Shown in pieces: positions 16,525 through 25,870 of a stretch of 64,000 nucleotides of DNA. The translations under genes were made by a program, and so were the position numbers. The notes beneath the pieces are model-generated. The model was not told the DNA's origin, made no database searches, and saw only the letters and a list, made by a program, of their open reading frames with translations. This DNA is from Rhodococcus jostii NBRC 16295 (GTDB lineage: Bacteria > Actinomycetota > Actinomycetes > Mycobacteriales > Mycobacteriaceae). The stretch spans positions 186,001 through 250,000 of the forward strand of contig NZ_BCWY01000003.1 in the NCBI RefSeq assembly GCF_001894825.1, given 5' to 3'. The first letter of the stretch is position 1; each line of letters starts with the position of its first letter.

Positions 16525-18062
16525 TTCTTCTCCTCACGCAGAACGTTTTTCATGACCTTCCCGGAGGGGTTCCGGGGGAGGGAGTCGACGAAGCGCACCG
16601 ATCGGGGCACCTTGAAGTTGGCGAGGTGCTCCTTGCAGTACGCGATCACCTCGTCCTCGGTGACCGCGGTCTTGGTCACGATGTACGCGCGCCCGACCTC
16701 GCCCATCCGCTCGTCGGGCACACCGATGACTGCAGACTCGGCGACGCCGTCGAGTCGGGCAAGAGCGTTCTCCACCTCAGCGGGATACACGTTGAAACCG
16801 CCGGAGATGTACATGTCCTTGAGACGGTCGGTGATGTCGACGTACCCGCGGTCGTCGAGGGTGCCGACGTCGCCGGTGTGCAGCCAGCCGTCCGCGTCGA
16901 CGGTCTTGGCGGTGGCCTCCGGATCGTCGAGGTAGCCGAGCATCACGTTCTCGCCGCGGACGAGGATCTCGCCCTGGTCGCCGATGCGGACCTCCATGCC
17001 GGGGATCGCCCGGCCCGACGTCGTCGAAACGGTCACCGGGTCGTCGTCGGTGCGGCACATGGTGACCACCACCGCCTCGGTCTGCCCGTAGGCGGTGAGG
17101 ACGGCGTCGAAACTCAGTTCCGACTGCATGCGTTCGACGAGCGCCACCGGGACCGCAGCTGCGCCGGTGACGGCGACCCGCAGGCTGGACAGGTCGTACT
17201 TCGGGCGGTCGGGGTGATCGAGGATCGACTGGAAGATGGTCGGTGCGCCGGGCAGCACGGTGATCTGCTCGTCGTGCACCGTCGCCATCACCTTCGGGAC
17301 GTCGAACACCGCCATCGGCACCACGGTTGCGCCGTTCAGGAGGCAGACCAGGAATCCGGCCTTGTATCCGAACGTGTGGAAGAAGGGATTGATGATGAGG
17401 TAGTTGTCCTCGTCGGTCACCTCCGCGCACTCACCCCATGCCCCGGCGATGCCGACCGTCTGCCGGTGCGCCGACATCACGCCCTTGCTGCGTCCCGTGG
17501 TGCCCGACGTGAACATGACGTCCGAGACGTCGTCGGGGGAGACGGCCTCGGCGCGTGCGTCCGCCTCGGCCCGGGTCTCCTCGTCGGCGAGGGCGAGGAA
17601 GTCGTCGTAGTCGTACACGCCCGGTGTTTGGACGTCGCCGCCGTCGACGGGTACGCGGACGACGGTCGGCACGTCGAGGGTGCTCGACGCATCCCGTAGT
17701 GCGGCGTAGCGGTCGGCGCCGAGGAACATGCCCGCGACGACCAGCGCGGTGGCCTTGGTGCGCTCGAGCAGGTCGGCCGCCTCGGTCGGTGTGTAGCGGG
17801 TGTTGATCGGCACCAGCGTCGCACCGGCGTAGTGGATGCCGAGTGCCGCGACAACCCAGTGGTACGTGTTGGGCGACCAGACGGCGACGTGCGCGCCGGG
17901 CTGCACACCCTGGGAACAGAGTGCGGCGGCGAAATCGCGGACACGGTCGTGCAGTTGTGTGAAGGTCAGACGGACGTCGCCGTCCGCCACGGCTGTGAGC
18001 TCGCCGAATTCACGTGCGGCCCGTTTCAGGGCGGACGGGGTGGTTGTCGGTTGTTCGGTCAC
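16521..18062 (-). CDS. fadD3: FadD3-like HIP-CoA ligase
   Basis: 513 aa ANL-superfamily acyl-CoA ligase. The AMP motif FTSGTTGRSKGVM, the YGQTEA motif, the hinge TGDVGTLDDRGYVDI and the catalytic lysine in RNPSGKVMKN are all present. FadD3 activates 3a-alpha-H-4-alpha(3'-propanoate)-7a-beta-methylhexahydro-1,5-indanedione (HIP), the two-ring remnant of cholesterol, to its CoA ester. The assignment rests on gene order: divergent from fadE30 across a KstR2 box and followed by fadE31-33. GTG 18062 is the start, 19 bp from the operator. Confidence 0.9.
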   Translation of the reverse strand: MTEQPTTTPSALKRAAREFGELTAVADGDVRLTFTQLHDRVRDFAAALCSQGVQPGAHVAVWSPNTYHWVVAALGIHYAGATLVPINTRYTPTEAADLLERTKATALVVAGMFLGADRYAALRDASSTLDVPTVVRVPVDGGDVQTPGVYDYDDFLALADEETRAEADARAEAVSPDDVSDVMFTSGTTGRSKGVMSAHRQTVGIAGAWGECAEVTDEDNYLIINPFFHTFGYKAGFLVCLLNGATVVPMAVFDVPKVMATVHDEQITVLPGAPTIFQSILDHPDRPKYDLSSLRVAVTGAAAVPVALVERMQSELSFDAVLTAYGQTEAVVVTMCRTDDDPVTVSTTSGRAIPGMEVRIGDQGEILVRGENVMLGYLDDPEATAKTVDADGWLHTGDVGTLDDRGYVDITDRLKDMYISGGFNVYPAEVENALARLDGVAESAVIGVPDERMGEVGRAYIVTKTAVTEDEVIAYCKEHLANFKVPRSVRFVDSLPRNPSGKVMKNVLREEKK

Positions 18063-18080
18063 TGGGCTCCCTACCTACCT

Positions 18081-18094
18081 AGCAAGTGCTTGGT
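18081..18094. promoter_or_regulatory. KstR2 operator between fadD3 and fadE30
   Basis: AGCAAGTGCTTGGT fits the KstR2 consensus AnCAAGnnCTTGnT (with G for one variable base); the core CAAG-TG-CTTG is at 18083-18092. It sits in the 48-bp space between the two divergent starts, so one site can silence both operons until HIP-CoA releases the repressor. Confidence 0.88.
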
Positions 18095-18110
18095 AGGTTA
18101 TCTTACAGAC

Positions 18111-19327
<1,217 letters not shown>

Positions 19328-19331
<4 letters not shown>

Positions 19332-20128
19332 CCACTACTCCACTCGCCACCGCGCCCGTCGAGACCCCGGGCCACGACCTGCTGAAGGGCAAGAAGGTCG
19401 TCGTCACCGCGGCCGCCGGCACCGGCATCGGGTTCGCGTCCGCGCGACGTGCCCTGCTCGAGGGCGCCGACGTGCTGGTGTCCGACTGGCACGAACGCCG
19501 CCTGCTCGAGACCAAGGAGAAGCTGGCCGCCGAGTTCCCGGGGCAGGCGGTCGAGGCGCTGACGTGCGACGTGTCCAGCACCGAGCAGGTGGACGCGCTG
19601 ATTTCCGGGGCCGCCGGCGCGCTGGGCCGGATCGACGTCCTCGTCAACAATGCCGGGCTCGGCGGCGAGACACCTCTCGTCGACATGACGGACGAGGAGT
19701 GGGACCGCGTCCTCGACATCACGTTGAACGGAACGTTCCGGGCCACCCGCGCCGCGCTGCGCTACTTCAAGGGGGTGGAGCACAACGGGGTGCTCGTCAA
19801 CAACGCGTCCGTCCTCGGCTGGCGGGCCCAGCATTCGCAGGCGCACTACGCGGCGGCGAAGGCCGGGGTCATGGCGCTGACCCGGTGCAGCGCCATCGAG
19901 GCCGCCGAATACGGGGTCCGGATCAACGCCGTCGCACCGTCCATCGCGCGGCACGCGTTCCTCGCGAAGGTGACCAGTGAGGAACTCCTCGACAAACTGG
20001 CGTCCGGCGAGGCGTTCGGCCGCGCCGCCGAGGTGTGGGAGATCGCCGCCACCATCGCCATGCTCGCCAGCGACTACACCACCTACCTCACCGGCGAGGT
20101 CGTGTCGATCTCGTCGCAGAGGGCGTAG
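19328..20128 (+). CDS. ipdF: IpdF-like short-chain dehydrogenase of HIP catabolism
   Basis: 266 aa SDR. It contains TAAAGTGIGFASA for NAD binding, NNAG (VNNAGLGG), the serine region NNASVLG, and the catalytic pair in HYAAAKAG. Its position directly after fadE30 (ATGA overlap) and before kstR2 corresponds to M. tuberculosis Rv3559c, IpdF, the dehydrogenase acting on the 5-hydroxy group of hydroxylated HIP(-CoA). The TAG stop is the first codon of repeat copy C. Confidence 0.88.
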
Positions 20129-20184
20129 GCGGCTCCGCCGCCCGTGCGTGGTTGACGAGTGTCTGGACTCCTTGACCGCGCACA
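20126..20184. repeat. Dispersed stop-codon-linked hairpin repeat, copy C
   Basis: The 35-bp unit (20126-20160) is in the orientation opposite to copies A and B and starts exactly on the TAG of ipdF. A weaker second arm, CTTGACCGCGCAC, ends at 20184. It is a likely terminator after fadE30-ipdF, and it isolates the kstR2 promoter from read-through. Confidence 0.8.
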
Positions 20185-20198
20185 GGGCCGAAGGCCCT

Positions 20199-20212
20199 AA
20201 CAAGCGCTTGGT
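20199..20212. promoter_or_regulatory. KstR2 operator upstream of kstR2-fadA6
   Basis: AACAAGCGCTTGGT contains the perfect palindrome CAAGCGCTTG (20201-20210) and matches AnCAAGnnCTTGnT. It lies 15 bp before the kstR2 ATG, so the repressor controls its own gene and fadA6. Confidence 0.9.
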
Positions 20213-20227
20213 TGATAGGATGGCACG

Positions 20228-20845
20228 ATGACTCCACCCCAGGGCACCGACGATTCGGCAAACAAGTCCGGACGCAGGGCCGAACTCCTCGACATCGCGG
20301 CCACCCTGTTCGCGGAACGCGGCCTGCGGGCCACCACCGTCCGCGACATCGCCGACGCCGCAGGCATCCTGTCGGGCAGCCTGTACCACCACTTCGATTC
20401 CAAGGAATCGATGGTCGACGAGATCCTACGGGGCTTCCTCGACGACCTGTTCGGCAAGTACCGCGAGATCGTCGCGTCCGGACTCGACTGTCGCGCGACC
20501 CTCGAAGCGCTGGTCACCACGTCGTACGAGGCGATCGACGCGTCGCATTCGGCGGTCGCGATCTATCAGGACGAGGTGAAGCACCTCGTCGCCAACGAGC
20601 GGTTCGCGTACCTGTCCGAACTGAACACCGAGTTCCGGGAGCTGTGGATGGGTGTGCTCGAGGCGGGTGTGAAGGACGGCACCTTCCGGGCAGACATCGA
20701 CGTCGAGCTCGCCTTCCGGTTCCTCCGCGACACCGCCTGGGTCGCCGTCCGCTGGTACCGGCCCGGCGGCTCGGTCACGGTCGACACCGTGGCCAAGCAG
20801 TACCTCTCGATCGTCCTGGACGGACTTGCGAGTCCCCACAACTGA
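20228..20845 (+). CDS. kstR2: TetR-family repressor KstR2
   Basis: 205 aa. The N-terminal helix-turn-helix contains FAERGLRATTVRDIADAAGI and LSGSLYHHFDSKE, nearly word for word what I recall of mycobacterial KstR2. The C-terminal ligand domain has YQDEVKHL and FLRDTAWVAVRWYRPGG. KstR2 represses the HIP-degradation genes and responds to HIP-CoA made by FadD3. It is co-transcribed with fadA6 (13-bp gap), and an operator lies just upstream, giving negative autoregulation. Confidence 0.95.
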   Translation: MTPPQGTDDSANKSGRRAELLDIAATLFAERGLRATTVRDIADAAGILSGSLYHHFDSKESMVDEILRGFLDDLFGKYREIVASGLDCRATLEALVTTSYEAIDASHSAVAIYQDEVKHLVANERFAYLSELNTEFRELWMGVLEAGVKDGTFRADIDVELAFRFLRDTAWVAVRWYRPGGSVTVDTVAKQYLSIVLDGLASPHN

Positions 20846-20858
20846 CTAGGAGTTTCAC

Positions 20859-22007
20859 ATGACCGAGGCCTACATCGTCGATGCCGTTCGCACCCCGATC
20901 GGCAAGAAGAACGGTGGCCTGTCCGGCGTGCATCCCGCAGACCTGGGTGCGCACGTCATCAAGGCGATCGTCGAGCGCACGGGCATCGACCCCGCCGGTG
21001 TCGACGACGTCGTCTTCGGTTGCGTCGACGCGATCGGCGGGCAGGCCGGCAACATCGCCCGCACCGCGTGGCTCGCCGCCGGCTACCCGGAGGAGGTCCC
21101 CGGTGTCACCGTCGACCGGCAGTGCGGGTCGAGTCAGCAGGCCGTGCACTTCGGGGCGCAGGCGATCCTGAGCGGCACCGCCGACCTGATCGTCGCCGGC
21201 GGTGTGCAGAACATGAGCCAGATCCCGATCGCGTCGGCGATGGTGGTCGGTCAGCAGTACGGATTCGACACCCCGTTCGGCGGGTCGACGGGCTGGACGG
21301 AACGCTACGGCGACCAGGAGGTGTCGCAGTTCAACGGCGCCGAACTGATCGCGGACAAGTGGGACATCAGCCGCGAGGAACTCGAGCGCTGGGCCCTGCA
21401 GAGCCACGAGCGGGCGAGGACGGCCATCGCCGAAGGTCGCTTCGACCGCGAGATCGTCCCGTTCGGTGACGTGACGACGGACGAGGGTCCCCGCGAGACC
21501 AGCCTCGAGAAGATGGCCGCACTGAAGACCCTCACCGAGGGCGGGCGTCTCACGGCGGCGGTCGCGAGCCAGATCTCCGACGGCGCGAGCGCGGTGCTGC
21601 TGGCCTCACCGGAAGCGGTCGAGAGGTACGGACTGACGCCCCGCGCCCGCATCCACCACCTCAGTGCCCGCGGCGCCGACCCCATCTTCATGCTCAGCGC
21701 CCCGATCCCGGCCACGCGCTACGCGCTGGAGAAGACGGGCCTCGGCATCGACGACATCGACCTGGTCGAGATCAACGAGGCGTTCGCGCCGGTGGTCCTC
21801 GCGTGGATCAAGGAGATCGGGGCCGACCCGGCGAAGGTCAACGTCAACGGCGGCGCCATCGCCCTCGGCCACCCGCTCGGCGCGACGGGTACCAAGTTGA
21901 TGGCGACGCTCCTCAACGAACTCGAGCGCACCGGCGGCCGCTACGGTCTGCAGACCATCTGCGAGGGCGGCGGCACCGCGAACGCCACCATCATCGAACG
22001 CCTGTGA
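20859..22007 (+). CDS. fadA6: Thiolase FadA6
   Basis: 382 aa thiolase. The acyl-accepting cysteine is Cys89 (VDRQCGSS), with His338 in GHPLGATG and Cys368 in CEGGG. FadA6 is the acetyl-CoA acetyltransferase of the KstR2 regulon, acting late in degradation of the opened C/D rings. TAGGAG precedes ATG 20859. The TGA stop lies inside the left arm of the 46-bp palindrome that follows. Confidence 0.93.
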   Translation: MTEAYIVDAVRTPIGKKNGGLSGVHPADLGAHVIKAIVERTGIDPAGVDDVVFGCVDAIGGQAGNIARTAWLAAGYPEEVPGVTVDRQCGSSQQAVHFGAQAILSGTADLIVAGGVQNMSQIPIASAMVVGQQYGFDTPFGGSTGWTERYGDQEVSQFNGAELIADKWDISREELERWALQSHERARTAIAEGRFDREIVPFGDVTTDEGPRETSLEKMAALKTLTEGGRLTAAVASQISDGASAVLLASPEAVERYGLTPRARIHHLSARGADPIFMLSAPIPATRYALEKTGLGIDDIDLVEINEAFAPVVLAWIKEIGADPAKVNVNGGAIALGHPLGATGTKLMATLLNELERTGGRYGLQTICEGGGTANATIIERL

Positions 22008-22046
22008 GTACTTGTTAACCGCGGGCGGTTAACAAGTACTCACAGG
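22001..22046. repeat. 46-bp palindrome, copy 1 (bidirectional terminator position)
   Basis: Perfect 22-bp arms beginning CCTGTGAGTACTTGTT and closing AACAAGTACTCACAGG surround a GG loop. It lies between the convergent fadA6 and GNAT-AAA genes and contains the fadA6 stop codon. It recurs almost identically at 23355. Confidence 0.9.
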
Positions 22047-22047
22047 C

Positions 22048-23310
22048 TCAGGTGCGGGCATGACCGGCGATGTCCTCGGTGAACGCCTGCATCATCTCGG
22101 AGGTGAGAGTGGGACGCACCGTGCCGATCACGTCGAGGTAGTCCTGGGTGCCGGCATGGCAGCGTCCGCCCGAATCGACGCTGCACTCGAAGGTCGCCTG
22201 CGCAACGGTCCGCGCCGCATGCGCAACATCGGCGGGGGTGTAGCCCTCGGTCGCGCCGACGAGGGCAGACACGTCGACCTGTTCGTTGCCGAGATACCGC
22301 TCCCAGAGGGAGTACCGGGCCTCCGCGTCGGGGGCCCCGATCGGCAGCACGTAGTCGAAACGTCCGTGGCGCAGGAACGCATCATCCAGTGCGCGAACAG
22401 AATTGGTGGCGCAAACCAGTAGGCGTCCGCCGCGTTCGCGGAAGTTGACGATCGACTTCAGCAGTTCGTTCACGACCCCGACGGACTGCGATCCGGGCCG
22501 GCGACGTGCTGCCACCTCCTCGACCTCGTCGATGAACACGACGACGTGTTCGAGTTCGTCCATCGACGTGAATGCCTCTCCGAGGCCGGCGGCCAGACCG
22601 TTCTCGCTCGACGCGAGCCGTGACGGGAACAGTTCGACGAACGGCCAGCCGAGCCGGCTGGCGATGGCACGCGCGAAAGTCGTTTTCCCGGTGCCGGGCG
22701 GCCCGAACAGCACCACGGCGCGGGGTGCTGCGACTCCGTGGTCGGCCGCCAGCGACGGCCTCGACAGCGGGAGCACAATCTTGCGTTCTATCAGCGACTT
22801 CTCCCGGGTCATGCCGGCCACCTGTTTCCACAGTCCGGCGGGCGGCACCGCACCGCCGAGCGTCGCCAGGACCCCGGCGGTGCGGGGCGAGACCGTCTCC
22901 AGCTTCTCGTAGTACGTGACTCCGGTGCGGGCCGCGAATCCGGAATTGGTCAGAGCGGTCGCACCGGTCTCGCCATCGGGGAGGAGGGCCGTCACCCGCC
23001 GCACTCCTCTGGCCAGGAGCCGGTGCTCGAGCTGCGACAGCAGTTCGCTGCCGAGCCCTCTTCCTCGCCATTCGGGGTCGAGGGAGATGCGCATGATCCA
23101 GGCACGGTCTTCGTCGACGCGACTGACTGCCGTACCCACGATGCTCCCGTCCTTCACCGCGACGACGGCCGGATGACGGTTCAGCAAGCTCCCGACCACG
23201 TCCGACAACGCGAACAGGGGTGGTTGGTCCGTGGTGGTGGAACTGCTGTCCATGCGCACGACGGCCTCGAGATCCTCGGGTTCGAAGTCGCGGATATTCC
23301 AGGCGTCCAC
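22048..23310 (-). CDS. GNAT acetyltransferase-AAA+ ATPase fusion protein
   Basis: 420 aa with two domains. Residues 1 to about 140 form a GNAT N-acetyltransferase with the acetyl-CoA loop at RGRGLGSEL (82-90). Residues from about 165 on form an AAA+ module of the FtsH/proteasomal-ATPase type: Walker A GPPGTGKT (203-210), Walker B VVVFIDE (256-262), sensor ATN (301-303) and an arginine-finger-like HGRFD. No protease or membrane segment is attached. The start is GTG 23310 with GGGAGG upstream. It could remodel and acetylate a partner protein, possibly a neighbour's product. It is flanked by the two 46-bp palindromes and lies next to the hydrogenase genes, but no partner is shown by the sequence. 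Confidence 0.88.
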   Translation of the reverse strand: MDAWNIRDFEPEDLEAVVRMDSSSTTTDQPPLFALSDVVGSLLNRHPAVVAVKDGSIVGTAVSRVDEDRAWIMRISLDPEWRGRGLGSELLSQLEHRLLARGVRRVTALLPDGETGATALTNSGFAARTGVTYYEKLETVSPRTAGVLATLGGAVPPAGLWKQVAGMTREKSLIERKIVLPLSRPSLAADHGVAAPRAVVLFGPPGTGKTTFARAIASRLGWPFVELFPSRLASSENGLAAGLGEAFTSMDELEHVVVFIDEVEEVAARRRPGSQSVGVVNELLKSIVNFRERGGRLLVCATNSVRALDDAFLRHGRFDYVLPIGAPDAEARYSLWERYLGNEQVDVSALVGATEGYTPADVAHAARTVAQATFECSVDSGGRCHAGTQDYLDVIGTVRPTLTSEMMQAFTEDIAGHART

Positions 23311-23354
23311 GCGCCCTCCCTGAAGTGGATGGCGGAAATCCTCAGCGTACGTCC

Positions 23355-23400
23355 CCTGTGAGTACTTATTAACCGCCCGCGGTTAACAAGTACTCACAGG
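23355..23400. repeat. 46-bp palindrome, copy 2 (between divergent genes)
   Basis: The same element as at 22001, with a CC loop (inverse orientation) and one arm mismatch (CTTATT facing AACAAG). It lies between the start of the GNAT-AAA gene and the start of hypA, which are divergent. It therefore cannot serve as a simple terminator here. Confidence 0.88.
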
Positions 23401-23452
23401 CGCGAAGCGCTACGCTCGAATCGACAGGTGACGAGTCCTGAACGGGGCCGTG

Positions 23453-23782
23453 ATGCACGAGTTGGCAATCACCCAGAGCGTCGTCGACGCCGTCTGCGAA
23501 ACCGCCGCGGGACGGACGGTCCACAGCGTGCGCGTGCAGGTGGGTGCGTTGACAGCCGTGGTCGCCGATTCGATGCAGTTCTGTTTCGAGCTGGTCACCG
23601 AAGGGACCGTCGCGCACGGAGCCCGCCTCGACATCGACCACACCCCGGGCGGCGCGCACTGCCGAGAGTGCGGTGACGACTTCGTGCTCACCGACCTGGT
23701 GTTGCTGTGCCCGTGCGGAAGTGCGGACGTGGAGGTCACGTCGGGGCGGGAACTACGAATCCTCTCGATGGAAGTGAGTTGA
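23453..23782 (+). CDS. hypA: HypA, nickel-insertion chaperone for [NiFe]-hydrogenase
   Basis: 109 aa. It begins MHELAIT, so the Ni-binding His2 is retained if ATG 23453 is used; the GTG three bases earlier would displace it and is rejected. The zinc-binding site is CREC ... CPCGS near the C-terminus. HypA delivers nickel with HypB to the hydrogenase large subunit. Five bases separate it from hypB, and both read into the hydrogenase region. Confidence 0.93.
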   Translation: MHELAITQSVVDAVCETAAGRTVHSVRVQVGALTAVVADSMQFCFELVTEGTVAHGARLDIDHTPGGAHCRECGDDFVLTDLVLLCPCGSADVEVTSGRELRILSMEVS

Positions 23783-23787
23783 CGCAT

Positions 23788-24597
23788 ATGTGTGCCACCT
23801 GTGGATGCGGAGACGAGACCGGCACCAGGATCACGGTGCCCCACGACCACGAGCACCCCCACGACCACGACCACGAGCACCCGCACGACCACGAGCACAC
23901 CCACGAACATCCGCACGAGCACGAGCACGAACATCCGCACGAGCACGAGCACACCACCGAGACGGTCACGCTCGAGCAGAAGGTGCTGGCGAAGAACGAC
24001 GTCGCGGCGGAACGCAACCGGGGCTGGCTCGCGGGACGCGGGGTGCTCGCGCTCAATGTGATGAGCTCGCCGGGTTCGGGGAAGACGACGCTGCTCGAGC
24101 GGACGATCGCCGACATCGGCGGGCAGCGACGGGTCTCGGTGGTCGAAGGAGACCAGGAGACGATGCTCGACGCGAATCGCATCAAGGCGACGGGTTGTGC
24201 TGTGGTGCAGGTGAACACGGGCGCCGGTTGTCACCTCGACGCGGAGATGATGCGGGACGCGCTGACCGCCCTCGACCCCGAATCGGACTCGCTGCTGTTC
24301 ATCGAGAACGTGGGCAATCTGGTCTGTCCCGCACTGTTCGACCTCGGTGAGAAGAGCAGGGTGGTGGTGATCTCGGTGACCGAGGGGACGGACAAGCCGC
24401 TCAAGTATCCGCACATGTTCGCGGCGGCGAACCTGGTGATCGTGAACAAGGCGGACCTGTTGCCGTACGTGGATTTCGACGTCGACCTCTGCGGAAAGTA
24501 CGCCCGGTCGGTGAACCCCGACCTGCAGATGATCACGCTGTCGGCGACCACCGGTCAGGGCATTCAGCAGTGGTACGACTGGATCGCGACGCAATGA
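23788..24597 (+). CDS. hypB: HypB, GTPase and nickel-handling protein
   Basis: 269 aa. Residues 1-8 carry the high-affinity nickel motif of HypB (MCATCGCG). Residues 19-55 have histidine at every second position, 19 in all, alternating with D, E, P or T. The GTPase domain has the P-loop SSPGSGKTTLLE, the switch region VVEGDQET, and NKADL for guanine recognition. HypB hydrolyses GTP during nickel insertion, and the His tract can store Ni or Zn. ATG 23788 is chosen because it begins the metal motif; the frame upstream to 23707 overlaps hypA. Confidence 0.95.
   Translation: MCATCGCGDETGTRITVPHDHEHPHDHDHEHPHDHEHTHEHPHEHEHEHPHEHEHTTETVTLEQKVLAKNDVAAERNRGWLAGRGVLALNVMSSPGSGKTTLLERTIADIGGQRRVSVVEGDQETMLDANRIKATGCAVVQVNTGAGCHLDAEMMRDALTALDPESDSLLFIENVGNLVCPALFDLGEKSRVVVISVTEGTDKPLKYPHMFAAANLVIVNKADLLPYVDFDVDLCGKYARSVNPDLQMITLSATTGQGIQQWYDWIATQ
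23842..23952 (+). repeat. Tandem His-codon repeat inside hypB
   Basis: A run of degenerate 6-bp units (CAC followed by GAC, GAG or CCC, less often ACC) encodes 37 residues of strict His-X alternation. The unit composition varies, so it is a coding low-complexity tract and not a CRISPR or intergenic repeat. Such tracts can change length by slippage. Confidence 0.9.
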
Positions 24598-24647
24598 GGC
24601 CCTTACACGACCAGCCGGCCGCGCGCGTCACGACGCGCCGGGGACCG

Positions 24648-24677
24648 TTGACATCCGCTCGGCGGCGGAGCTAAATA
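24648..24677 (+). promoter_or_regulatory. Sigma70-type promoter of the hydrogenase structural operon
   Basis: TTGACA (24648-24653) and TAAATA (24672-24677) are 18 bp apart in the 160-bp gap between hypB and hhyS. They are by far the most consensus-like hexamers of the neighbourhood. The predicted leader is about 75 nt. No operator palindrome is obvious beside it. Confidence 0.7.
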
Positions 24678-24757
24678 AATATCAGCGCCACACAGGTGGG
24701 CCGACGGTCGACTCCGGTGGCGACAGGAGTTGTGTTCACTCCGGAAAGCGACCTGCT

Positions 24758-25813
24758 ATGCCGACACAGGAAGCAATCAACGCCGAGGACACCCTGATTC
24801 ACGTGCTGTGGATCAATGCGGGACTCAGTTGCGACGGCGATTCGGTGGCCTTGACAGCGGCGACGCAGCCCAGCGTCGAGGAGATTGCCCTGGGGGCCCT
24901 GCCGGGCCTACCTAAAGTGGCCGTGCACTGGCCGCTGATCGACTTCGAGAACGGCCCGGAGGGCGGCGCCGACGACTTCCTGGAGTGGTTCTGGAAGGCG
25001 GACCGCGGCGAGCTCGAACCCTTCGTCCTGGTGGTGGAGGGCTCGATCCCCAACGAGCAACTTCACGACGAGGGTTACTGGTGCGGTTTCGGCAACAATC
25101 CCGAGACGGGCCAGCCGGTGACGACGAGCGAATGGCTCGATCGTCTCGCTCCGAAGGCGACGGCGATAGTCGCGGCGGGAACGTGCGCCACGTACGGCGG
25201 AATCCACGCGATGGCCGGTAATCCGACCGGTGCGATGGGCGTTCCCGATTATCTCGGCTGGGACTGGAAGTCGAAGGCCGGCATCCCGATCGTCTGCGTA
25301 CCCGGATGCCCGATCCAGCCGGACAATCTGTCGGAGACGCTGACGTATCTCCTCTACATGGCCACCGATCAGGCGCCGATGATTCCGCTCGACGACGCAT
25401 TGCGTCCGCAGTGGTTGTTCGGGGCCACGGTGCACGAGGGCTGCGACCGCGCCGGCTACTACGAGCAGGGCGATTTCGCGACCGAGTACGGTTCGCCGAA
25501 ATGCATCGTGAAGCTGGGGTGCTGGGGTCCCGTCGTCAAGTGCAACGTCCCGAAGCGGGGCTGGATCAACGGTGTCGGTGGGTGCCCGAATGTGGGCGGT
25601 ATCTGCATCGGGTGCACGATGCCGGGCTTCCCGGACAAGTTCATGCCGTTCATGGACGAGCCGCCGGGCGGCAAGCTGTCCACGGTCGCATCCGGGCTGT
25701 ACGGGTCGGCTATCCGGAGCCTGCGCAAGATCACCAAGCACACGTTGGACCAGGAACCGCACTGGCGCAGTCGCGGTACGAAACTGACCACGGGCGCCAC
25801 ACGCACCTGGTAG
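24758..25813 (+). CDS. hhyS: Group 1h (actinobacterial, high-affinity) [NiFe]-hydrogenase small subunit
   Basis: 351 aa electron-transfer subunit with three Fe-S clusters. The proximal-cluster motif reads Cys25-Asp-Gly-Asp28 where ordinary hydrogenases have CxxC. Replacement of one cysteine by aspartate is a known feature of the Ralstonia and actinobacterial H2-scavenging enzymes. Further cysteines occur in GTCATYGG, VPGCPIQP, EGCDRAG and the WGPVVKCN...CIGC region. There is no Tat signal, so the enzyme faces the cytoplasm. GGAAAG precedes ATG 24758. With HhyL it oxidises H2 at atmospheric concentrations and feeds electrons to respiration. Confidence 0.95.
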   Translation: MPTQEAINAEDTLIHVLWINAGLSCDGDSVALTAATQPSVEEIALGALPGLPKVAVHWPLIDFENGPEGGADDFLEWFWKADRGELEPFVLVVEGSIPNEQLHDEGYWCGFGNNPETGQPVTTSEWLDRLAPKATAIVAAGTCATYGGIHAMAGNPTGAMGVPDYLGWDWKSKAGIPIVCVPGCPIQPDNLSETLTYLLYMATDQAPMIPLDDALRPQWLFGATVHEGCDRAGYYEQGDFATEYGSPKCIVKLGCWGPVVKCNVPKRGWINGVGGCPNVGGICIGCTMPGFPDKFMPFMDEPPGGKLSTVASGLYGSAIRSLRKITKHTLDQEPHWRSRGTKLTTGATRTW

Positions 25814-25870
25814 TCCCGCTCGGGGGCTCGGGCGGTAGTCCGCCGGCCTCGAACACTGAGAGGTACGTCG

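Noticed and set aside
22001-23400. Inverted repeats as ends of an insertion sequence carrying the GNAT-AAA gene
   Set aside because: No transposase is encoded and no target-site duplication is evident. Each element is itself a full palindrome and not a terminal half, so a classical insertion sequence is not supported; reported instead as a repeat observation.
23842-23952. Short repeats that could suggest a CRISPR array
   Set aside because: The units are 6-bp His codon pairs in the hypB frame, without spacers or constant-length repeats.
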